From: Geobacter sp. UBA4074
GTDB lineage: Bacteria > Desulfobacterota > Desulfuromonadia > Geobacterales > Pseudopelobacteraceae
DNA length: 14,123 nucleotides
Assembly: GCA_002383415.1 (NCBI GenBank)
Contig: DFYU01000138.1
Span: 1-14,123, forward strand
Reading direction: 5' to 3'
Made by a program: the position numbers and the translations under genes. Below the pieces are notes generated by a model. That model saw only the letters and a list, made by a program, of their open reading frames with translations. It did not search any database and was not told where the DNA came from. Shown piece after piece: positions 1 through 8,015 of the stretch (the first letter of the stretch is position 1; each line of letters opens with the position of its first letter).

Positions 1-316
1 CGGTTGAGGCGGTCAGCCAGACCGTTGCCGTACCGCTGCGTTGGAGCATCTCCATGGCCTGCTTGAATAGGGCGCTGCCGATGCCGCGTCCACGGTTGAC
101 CGCACCCACCAGCAGGTTGCCGATCCAACCGGAGCGGCCGTGGCGGATGGCAGTCACAAACCCCACCGGCTTGCCCTGTTCGTGGCAGACCAGACAGCCC
201 TCCGGTGAGCGTTCCAGCAGAAAGGCTAGTTCGCGGCGGTGGCTTACCCAGCCTTCGTCTCTGGCCAGTGCCAGAAAGGGATGGATGTCGTCGGGCGTAA
301 AGGTGCTGATCTGCAT
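1..316 (-). CDS. GNAT-family N-acetyltransferase, 3' end cut by window edge
   Basis: Reading leftwards from an ATG at 316, about 105 residues are visible before the window ends. The protein opens MQISTFTPDDIHPFLALA, then has the core GNAT strand pattern (GKPVGFVTAIRHGRSGWIGNL, residues 48-68) followed by the acetyl-CoA pyrophosphate-binding motif A, R75-G-R-G-I-G80, and the following helix. These features are diagnostic of the GNAT superfamily, which transfers acetyl from acetyl-CoA to an amine. The acceptor cannot be told from the sequence. A GGAG at 323-326 lies 6 bases before the ATG and supports this start. The gene begins 9 bp after the stop of the NifB gene on the same strand, so the two are almost certainly co-transcribed. 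A link to nitrogen fixation is inferred from position only. Confidence is high for the family and low for any role. Confidence 0.85.
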   Translation of the reverse strand, partial: MQISTFTPDDIHPFLALARDEGWVSHRRELAFLLERSPEGCLVCHEQGKPVGFVTAIRHGRSGWIGNLLVGAVNRGRGIGSALFKQAMEMLQRSGTATVWLTAST

Positions 317-325
317 GGTCGTCTC

Positions 326-1147
326 CTACAGCAGGCCGACCGCGTCGGCCCGGCACTGCTTACAATGCCGCATCTGCCCGATGATCCGTTCGTTGTCGTT
401 GCGCACCTGGGCCAGGTAGGCGTCGGACGGGGGCACTACATGGGCCAGGTCGGCCTGGGGGATCAGCGGCATCACGTTCATCACAAAGGCCCCCAGCCCC
501 CTGATCCGCTCGGCGATCTGCGGGATCTCGGCATCGTTGATGCCGGGGATCAGCACCGTGTTGACCTTGACCACCATGCCCAGTTCTACAGCCCGCTGCA
601 GCCCCTCATACTGGCTGGCCAGCAGGATCTCGGCCGCCGCTTCGCCGCTGTAGCGCCTGCCGTGGTAGTAGATGTGGCGGTAGATGCGGGTTGCGGTGGC
701 GGCCTCGATGGCGTTGATGGTGATGGTCAGGCTGTGCAGTCCAAGCTCGGCCAGGCGATCCAGCGATTCAGGTAGCAGTAGCCCGTTGGTGCTCATACAT
801 TTCATCAGGTCGGGGAACTGTTCACCCACCAGGCGAAAGGTCTCGAAGGTGGCCTGGTTGGCCAGCGGGTCCCCGGGACCGGCAATACCCACCACCCGCA
901 TGGTGGGGCCCAACAGTGGGGAGGCCATCACCTCGCGCACCTTGTCCAGCGCCTCGGCCGGGGTCAGCAGGCGGCTGGCCACACCGGGGCGCGATTCGTT
1001 GGCGCAGTCGTGCTTGCGGGTGCAGTAGCCGCACTTGATGTTGCAGGCCGGGGCCACCGCCAGGTGCATCCGGCCGGTTGTGTGCTGACCGCCGCCGAAG
1101 CAGGGGTGGCCCTGTACTTTTTTCAGTTGTTCGCATGCCGTTGCCAT
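326..1147 (-). CDS. nifB: NifB-type radical SAM protein (short form, no NifX domain)
   Basis: A 273-residue radical SAM protein. NifB converts iron-sulfur clusters into NifB-co, the 8Fe-9S-carbide precursor of the nitrogenase cofactor, using S-adenosylmethionine. The sequence shows the NifB signatures in order: HPCF at residues 14-17, the SAM-cluster cysteines C35-x3-C39-x2-C42, the NESRPGV stretch at 50-56, the AGPGDPLAN loop, the MSTNGLLLP segment, VNTVLIPGIND, and the C-terminal C262-K-Q-C265-RADAVGLL. The N- and C-terminal cysteines that hold the extra K-cluster irons in NifB are thus present. The protein ends right after this motif and lacks the NifX-like domain found in many bacterial NifB proteins; short forms are known in archaea. 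The ATG at 1147 was chosen over one at 1171 because AAGGAG (1155-1160) sits 7 bases upstream. No nifHDK genes are in view, so a paralogue with another task is possible. Confidence 0.82.
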   Translation of the reverse strand: MATACEQLKKVQGHPCFGGGQHTTGRMHLAVAPACNIKCGYCTRKHDCANESRPGVASRLLTPAEALDKVREVMASPLLGPTMRVVGIAGPGDPLANQATFETFRLVGEQFPDLMKCMSTNGLLLPESLDRLAELGLHSLTITINAIEAATATRIYRHIYYHGRRYSGEAAAEILLASQYEGLQRAVELGMVVKVNTVLIPGINDAEIPQIAERIRGLGAFVMNVMPLIPQADLAHVVPPSDAYLAQVRNDNERIIGQMRHCKQCRADAVGLL

Positions 1148-1154
1148 GGTTGGT

Positions 1155-1160
1155 CTCCTT
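1155..1160 (-). promoter_or_regulatory. Ribosome binding site deciding the nifB start
   Basis: On the minus strand AAGGAG lies 7 bases before the ATG at 1147. It falls inside the coding part of the longer reading frame from 1171 and so favours the shorter protein beginning MATACEQLKK. Confidence 0.75.
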
Positions 1161-1166
1161 TCAAAC

Positions 1167-1209
1167 GGCAAACGGCGCCGCAGGGGGATGCCCCGCAGGC
1201 GCCGTTGCC
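1167..1209 (-). promoter_or_regulatory. Strong hairpin in the presumed nifB 5' leader
   Basis: The left arm GGCAAACGGCGCC (1167-1179) pairs with the right arm GGCGCCGTTGCC (1198-1209), with one bulged A. Inside, GGGG (1183-1186) can pair with CCCC (1191-1194) around a short GATG-like loop, with small bulges. If nifB transcription starts near 1217, as the sigma-54-like site predicts, this hairpin forms about 10 nt from the mRNA 5' end and upstream of the Shine-Dalgarno sequence. No U-run follows on the minus strand, so it is not a simple terminator there. It may stabilise the mRNA or be bound by a regulator; the function is unknown. Confidence 0.6.
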
Positions 1210-1227
1210 TGAGCTTGTTTTTGATAA

Positions 1228-1244
1228 AGCATGGAGCATGCCAA
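1228..1244 (-). promoter_or_regulatory. Sigma-54-like promoter for nifB
   Basis: On the minus strand the site reads TTGGCATGCTCCATGCT. It has the invariant GG of the -24 element and GC of the -12 element with the correct 12-base offset, and matches the YTGGCACGRNNNTTGCW consensus at most positions. Predicted transcription start is near 1217, giving a leader of about 70 nt. Sigma-54 control fits a nitrogen-fixation gene. This is a pattern match only. Confidence 0.6.
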
Positions 1245-1246
1245 AG

Positions 1247-1263
1247 TTGGCAGCTATTTTGCT
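1247..1263 (+). promoter_or_regulatory. Sigma-54-like promoter for draG
   Basis: The site reads TTGGCAGCTATTTTGCT, with TTGGCA at -24, TTTTGCT at -12 and correct GG-to-GC spacing. The predicted start near 1274 is only 2 bases before the chosen draG ATG. Either the mRNA is nearly leaderless or the site is fortuitous. It lies back to back with the nifB site at 1228-1244, and the two -24 elements form the dyad TGCCAA-AG-TTGGCA (1239-1252). Confidence 0.5.
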
Positions 1264-1275
1264 TTGCTGAGCGGT

Positions 1276-2202
1276 ATGGTGATTGACGTAAGCCCGGAAG
1301 AACTGAAACAGCGTGCGCGGGCCGCCTTTGTCGGCATGGCCATCGGCGACGCCCTGGGGGCCACGGTGGAGTTTATGACCGCCCCGGAGATAGCGGCCCA
1401 GTACGGCGTCTTCAAGGAGGTCGTCGGAGGCGGCTGGCTGCGGTTAAAGCCGGGGCAGGTCACCGATGACACCGAGATGGCGCTCTGCATTGCCCGTGCC
1501 GTTGCCAAGCATCAGGGCTGGTCGCGGGAGGCGATCGCTCGTGAGTTCGCTATCTGGCTCAGGTCCCGGCCGGTGGACTGCGGCGATACCTGCCGCAAGG
1601 GGATTCGCGCCTTTATGCTGCATGGCACCCTGGATGCGCCCTACAATCACTGGGACGGCGGCAACGGCGCCGTGATGCGGGTGCTGCCGGCAGCCCTGTT
1701 GTCGTTGCCGGACCGAGAGCTGCTCAAGAAATACGCCCTGGAACAGGCCCGTCTGACCCACCACCAACAGCTCTCCGACGCAGCTTGCCTCTGCATCGGC
1801 AGCATGCTGCACCTGATCCTGCAGGGGGCCTCCAAAAGTCGGCTGCGTAAAGAGGCCGACGCCCTGGTGGCACGTCATCACCAGTTCAGTTTTGTGCCCT
1901 ATCGCAGGCTGGCAACCGCCTATGTGGCCGATACCCTGGCAACGGTCTTCCACTACTTTTTCAGAGGCCGTGACTTCGAGGACTGTCTGGTCGGTACCGT
2001 CAACCAGGGAGGGGATGCCGATACCACCGGCGCCATCTGCGGCATGCTGGCCGGTTGTTACTATGGCAGCCAGTCGATCCCCAGGCGTTGGCTGAAGAAG
2101 CTGGATAAACAACTGGTGCTCGAGTTGGAGCGGCACGCCGATCAGTTAGTCATGGCCAGCCCGGCCGGCAGGGCGCTCAGCGGTTGTTCGTCGTCGAGTT
2201 GA
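1276..2202 (+). CDS. draG: ADP-ribosyl-[dinitrogen reductase] hydrolase (DraG)
   Basis: A 308-residue cytoplasmic enzyme that removes ADP-ribose from the modified arginine of nitrogenase reductase (NifH), switching nitrogenase back on after ammonium or energy shut-off. The sequence shows the family core throughout: GDALGATVEFM near residue 24, GGGWLRLKPGQ at 51-61, the metal-binding T63-D-D-T-E67, SRPVDCGDTCRKGIR, and N243-Q-G-G-D-A-D249-T-T near the C-terminus. The spacing of these metal ligands agrees with Rhodospirillum DraG (offset of about four residues), and the length is usual. The ATG at 1276 gives an N-terminus close to that of known DraG; the longer frame from 1231 would start inside the nifB promoter. 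No clear Shine-Dalgarno precedes 1276. The partner transferase DraT is not in the window. The gene overlaps the convergent ANTAR gene by 26 bp. The protein ends in a serine run, SGCSSSS. Confidence 0.9.
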   Translation: MVIDVSPEELKQRARAAFVGMAIGDALGATVEFMTAPEIAAQYGVFKEVVGGGWLRLKPGQVTDDTEMALCIARAVAKHQGWSREAIAREFAIWLRSRPVDCGDTCRKGIRAFMLHGTLDAPYNHWDGGNGAVMRVLPAALLSLPDRELLKKYALEQARLTHHQQLSDAACLCIGSMLHLILQGASKSRLRKEADALVARHHQFSFVPYRRLATAYVADTLATVFHYFFRGRDFEDCLVGTVNQGGDADTTGAICGMLAGCYYGSQSIPRRWLKKLDKQLVLELERHADQLVMASPAGRALSGCSSSS

Positions 2203-2749
2203 TCAGCTCCTCTGCCAGTGCAGCCATGCTGATGCGGCGTGCCATGGCCTGGCTGCGCATCCTGCGGTAGGCCTGCTCTTCGGTCAGCCGTTCCCGCAAC
2301 ATCAGCAGTCCCTTGGCCTGTTCGACCTGTTTCCGCTCCCTAAGCGCCCTCTGGGTGGCCTGTAGCTCTGTTTTCAGTCCTGCGCATTGTTGTACGGTGA
2401 GCAGCGCCAGTTCGACGGCCAGTGGCAGTTCGGATGGCAGCGACGGTTTGGCTAAAAAGGCATCAATCTGGTCAGTGTCTGCCTGTTTTAACAGCGGCCG
2501 ATCAGCTGGCCTGACCATCAGCAGCGTCATGATCGCAAGGTGGTTTTGCAGTCTGGCGGCCAGCGTCAGACCCTGTATCGGAGCTGCCGCCTCAAGCACG
2601 GCAAGCTGCGGCAGATGCTCGACCGTCAGTGCCAGCGCTTCGTCGCGGCTGGAGCAGAGCAGCACGGTGCGAAAGCCGAGTTCCAGCAACGTGGCCTTCA
2701 GCTGTCCTCGAAAAACGTTATCACTGTCGCAAACCAGTGCCGTGTGCAT
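2177..2749 (-). CDS. ANTAR-domain response regulator with non-canonical receiver (GnfR-like candidate)
   Basis: A 190-residue protein with an N-terminal receiver-like domain (about 1-118) and a C-terminal ANTAR RNA-binding domain (about 130-187; RKQVEQAKGLLM, then TEEQAYRRMRSQAM). ANTAR proteins bind paired hairpins in nascent RNA and block transcription termination. In Geobacter the regulator GnfR, of this architecture, controls some nif genes. The receiver looks degenerate. The phosphoacceptor position in PQLAVLEAAAP is Glu53 rather than Asp, the acidic pocket reads D8-S-D10, and the usual switch Thr is Arg in LLMVRPADR; the conserved Lys of FLAKP remains. It may therefore act without phosphorylation. 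The start at 2749 is backed by GGAG 7 bases upstream; a longer frame reaches 2863. A sigma-54-like promoter lies upstream. It is divergent from a hybrid kinase and convergent with draG. Identity as GnfR is inference. Confidence 0.85.
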   Translation of the reverse strand: MHTALVCDSDNVFRGQLKATLLELGFRTVLLCSSRDEALALTVEHLPQLAVLEAAAPIQGLTLAARLQNHLAIMTLLMVRPADRPLLKQADTDQIDAFLAKPSLPSELPLAVELALLTVQQCAGLKTELQATQRALRERKQVEQAKGLLMLRERLTEEQAYRRMRSQAMARRISMAALAEELINSTTNNR

Positions 2750-2756
2750 GCCGTAA

Positions 2757-2760
2757 CTCC
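2757..2760 (-). promoter_or_regulatory. Ribosome binding site deciding the ANTAR gene start
   Basis: GGAG on the minus strand lies 7 bases upstream of the ATG at 2749, selecting it over an in-frame ATG at 2863 that would add 38 low-complexity residues and lie upstream of the promoter. Confidence 0.7.
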
Positions 2761-2788
2761 AGTTTTCTGTGGTGGTGTCCTTCGAAGT

Positions 2789-2805
2789 TGCATCTGCTGT
2801 GCCAG
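2789..2805 (-). promoter_or_regulatory. Sigma-54-like promoter for the ANTAR regulator
   Basis: On the minus strand the site reads CTGGCACAGCAGATGCA, an almost complete match to YTGGCACGRNNNTTGCW with the correct GG-to-GC offset of 12. Predicted start near 2778 leaves a leader of about 29 nt that contains the Shine-Dalgarno sequence. This is the best of the three sigma-54-like sites in the window. Confidence 0.65.
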
Positions 2806-2868
2806 AGTTTGTTTGGTGCCGACGGTGCGCCGGTTTTATGGATTTAGATTGTCTGTGCTGCAAAAATT

Positions 2869-2900
2869 CAGAGCTCTGGTATAGTTTCCGAAAAGCTCTG
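2869..2900 (+). promoter_or_regulatory. Candidate promoter for the sensor-kinase operon, with palindrome and direct repeat
   Basis: TGGTATAGT at 2877-2885 resembles an extended -10 element (TGnTATAAT); the -35 is weak. Start would be near 2892, about 38 nt before the kinase ATG. A perfect 10-bp palindrome, CAGAGCTCTG (2869-2878), abuts it, and AGCTCTG recurs at 2894-2900, 22 bp on, which is about two helical turns. This could be an operator flanking the -10. It is a pattern observation only. Confidence 0.4.
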
Positions 2901-2929
2901 CACCTGTTGCCGATGTTAGGGGATGGCTG

Positions 2930-5059
2930 ATGTTCTACCTCTCGTTGATTCAGAATATAGCCCTGCTGGTGGCCTTAACCTTTGTCCACAGCCTGTTGGT
3001 GCGGCGCCTTAATCGCACGGGGCTGCTCGTTCCGCTGCTGACCGGGGCGCTGTTTGGCGGGGTTGTGCTGCTAGTGATGCTGACCCCGGTGGTCTTTCAG
3101 CCCGGCCTGATCTTCGATGGCCGTTCGATCATACTGGCGGTGGCTGGTCTGTTTGGCGGCCCGGTGGTGGCTGTCCTGGCTGCGCTGCCGGCCGTTGTCT
3201 ATCGCTGGTGGCTGGGAGGGGTGGGCGCTGCGGTGGGGGTGGCGGTAATCATCGGTTCAGTCGGTATCGGCATCGGCTGGCACTATCTGCGTAACCGCCG
3301 GCCATGGGCTGCCGAGCCGCTGGGTTTATTGCTCTTCGGCCTGTTGGTGCATCTCTGGATGATGGGCAGTATGACCTTCCTGCCGCCAGAGCTTGCCGCG
3401 GTGGTGCTGGCCAAGATCACCGTGCCGGTGCTGCTGCTCTATCCGCCGGCCACCCTGCTGGTCTGTCTGCTGTTCCGGCAGATGGAACAGCATATCGCCA
3501 CCGAACTGGCCCTGGATCAGGAACGCCTGAACCTGAACTCCCTGTTGCAGGCGGTGCCGGACCTGTTGTTCGAGATGGGCCTCGATGGTCGGTATTATGC
3601 CTGCTATACCCGCCACAGCGAGCAGTTGGCCGCGCCGGTGGAGGAGCTGCTGGGCAGGACCGTCAGCGAGGTGATGCCGTCCGAGGCGGCAACGGTCTGT
3701 CTGGAGGCCCTGCAGGAGGCCCAGACCACCGGCCATTCCCACGGGCGGCAGCTGTGTCTCACCGTGCCCAGCGGCACCTACTGGTTTGAGTTGGCCGTGG
3801 CCCGCAAGACGGACTCCCATGCCACTGAACCCCGTTTTGTCGTGTTGTCGCGCGACATCACCGCGCGCAAGCAGGCCGAAGGCGAGTTGCAGCAGGCCAA
3901 GGAGACGGCCGAGGCGGCCAATCAGGCAAAAAGCGAGTTTTTGGCCAACATGAGCCATGAGATCCGCACCCCCATGAACGGTGTGATCGGCATGGCCCAC
4001 CTGCTGCGCAACACCGAGCTTTCTCCCGAGCAACAGCAGTATCTTGACAACATCGAGCTTTCAGCCAATTCGCTGGTGGCCTTGATCAGCGATATTCTCG
4101 ACCTGTCCAAGATCGAGGCCGGCAAAATGGAGCTGGTCTCGACTTATTTTTCACTCAGGCATTGCCTGCAGGATATGGTTGAAAGCCAGCAGTTCCTGAT
4201 CCGTCAAAAGCGGCTGAACGTCAGCATCGACCTGCCCGACCAGCTGCCGGACCTGTTGCATGGCGACCGTTTGCGCGCCTGTCAGATCGTACTCAACCTG
4301 CTGGGTAACGCCATCAAGTTCACCGGCGAAGAGGGCCGGATCACGCTTGCCGGTCAAGAGCTCCAACGGCATGGCCGACAGGTGCTGCTGCGCCTCAGTG
4401 TGGCCGACAACGGTGTCGGCATCCCGCCGGAGAAACTGGAGGCAATCTTTGCCCCCTTTGAACAGGGCGACAATACCACCACCCGCCGTTATGGCGGCAC
4501 CGGTCTGGGGCTGACCATCTGCCGCCGGCTGGCCGAGCTGATGGGGGGGCGCATCTGGGCCGAGGCCAATCCTGGGGGGGGCAGCGTTTTTACGGTGGAG
4601 CTGCCCTTTGAGTTGGCGGTTGATGCACCAAAACACGAGGCTGCGCAGCCACCACCGCTTTCGCTTGATTCGGCCCTCTTCACCCGACCGCTGGAGATCC
4701 TGCTGGCCGAGGATAACCGGGTGAATGCCGAGTTCATTGTGAAGGTGTTGAGCCGGATGGGACACCGGATAACCGCTGTCGAAGACGGTCAGCTGGCGCT
4801 GGATCAGCTGGCACGGCAGCGTTTTGATTGCATCTTGATGGATGTGCAGATGCCGGTTCTGGGAGGCGATGAGGCCACGCGCCGGATTCGTGAGCGCGAG
4901 CTGCAGACCGGCGGCCATCTGCCGATTATCGCGCTGACCGCCCACGCCATGTGTGAGGAACGTGAGCGCCTGTTGGCAGCCGGGTTCGACGCCCATGTTG
5001 CCAAACCGGTAGACCTGGCGGTGTTGTGCGCTGAAATGGCACGGCTGATCAAGACATGA
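2930..5059 (+). CDS. Hybrid sensor histidine kinase, 5TM-LYT sensor, PAS, HisKA-HATPase-REC
   Basis: A 709-residue inner-membrane kinase. Residues 1-185 form several hydrophobic helices with the 5TM-LYT signature (TPVVFQPGLIFDGRSIILA at 52-70, then AGLFGGP), a sensor type known from LytS-like kinases. A PAS domain follows at about 200-313, ending in the usual DITARKQAE, then a short coiled linker. The HisKA domain holds phosphoacceptor H343 in NMSHEIRTPMNG. The ATPase domain has N460 (LLGNAIKFT), DNGVGI at 493-498 and GGTGLGL at 522-528. The C-terminal receiver has D595, phosphoacceptor D638 (CILMDVQMP) and K692, so it should be active. Phosphate would normally pass on through an Hpt protein, which is not in the window. 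The start is supported by AGGGG 7 bases upstream. It is the first gene of the rightward operon and divergent from the ANTAR regulator. The ligand is unknown. Confidence 0.92.
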   Translation: MFYLSLIQNIALLVALTFVHSLLVRRLNRTGLLVPLLTGALFGGVVLLVMLTPVVFQPGLIFDGRSIILAVAGLFGGPVVAVLAALPAVVYRWWLGGVGAAVGVAVIIGSVGIGIGWHYLRNRRPWAAEPLGLLLFGLLVHLWMMGSMTFLPPELAAVVLAKITVPVLLLYPPATLLVCLLFRQMEQHIATELALDQERLNLNSLLQAVPDLLFEMGLDGRYYACYTRHSEQLAAPVEELLGRTVSEVMPSEAATVCLEALQEAQTTGHSHGRQLCLTVPSGTYWFELAVARKTDSHATEPRFVVLSRDITARKQAEGELQQAKETAEAANQAKSEFLANMSHEIRTPMNGVIGMAHLLRNTELSPEQQQYLDNIELSANSLVALISDILDLSKIEAGKMELVSTYFSLRHCLQDMVESQQFLIRQKRLNVSIDLPDQLPDLLHGDRLRACQIVLNLLGNAIKFTGEEGRITLAGQELQRHGRQVLLRLSVADNGVGIPPEKLEAIFAPFEQGDNTTTRRYGGTGLGLTICRRLAELMGGRIWAEANPGGGSVFTVELPFELAVDAPKHEAAQPPPLSLDSALFTRPLEILLAEDNRVNAEFIVKVLSRMGHRITAVEDGQLALDQLARQRFDCILMDVQMPVLGGDEATRRIRERELQTGGHLPIIALTAHAMCEERERLLAAGFDAHVAKPVDLAVLCAEMARLIKT

Positions 5060-5132
5060 ACGCGCCAGTGGCGGTGGTCTGCATTGGCTGAGTAAGGTCT
5101 GGCTACTACAACGGCAGGAAAGGTTGTAACGG

Positions 5133-7972
<2,840 letters not shown>

Positions 7973-7985
<13 letters not shown>

Positions 7986-8006
7986 GGCAGCTGACGGCGC
8001 AGGTGA
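7973..8006 (+). repeat. Imperfect 17-bp tandem duplication at a gene end
   Basis: GCTGACGGCGTAGGGCA (7973-7989) is followed directly by GCTGACGGCGCAGGTGA (7990-8006), matching at 14 of 17 bases. The first copy contains the stop codon of the second kinase gene. The second copy supplies the AGGTGAGG region that serves as the ribosome binding site of the next gene. It looks like a local duplication. Confidence 0.5.
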
Positions 8007-8015
8007 GGTTGAATA

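Noticed and set aside
1167..1225. Hairpin followed by a T-rich stretch on the plus strand, as a terminator
   Set aside because: The T-run begins about 8 bases after the stem, and no plus-strand gene upstream needs terminating. A leader structure for the leftward gene is more likely.
1238..1270. Ten-codon leader peptide ahead of draG
   Set aside because: The only GGAG is a single base from its ATG, too close to work, and it lies within the predicted promoter.
1231..1275. Upstream ATG extending draG by 15 residues
   Set aside because: It lies inside the nifB sigma-54-like site and upstream of the draG one, has no ribosome binding site, and the extra residues have no match to known DraG N-termini.
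1444..2136. Open frame of 230 codons on the minus strand
   Set aside because: It is antisense to draG, whose plus-strand identity is unambiguous.
2813..2829. Sigma-54-like site on the plus strand ahead of the first kinase
   Set aside because: GG and GC have the right offset, but most other -24 and -12 bases disagree with the consensus.
5076..5095. GG...GC pair before the second kinase resembling a sigma-54 site
   Set aside because: The offset between GG and GC is one base short, which abolishes sigma-54 recognition.
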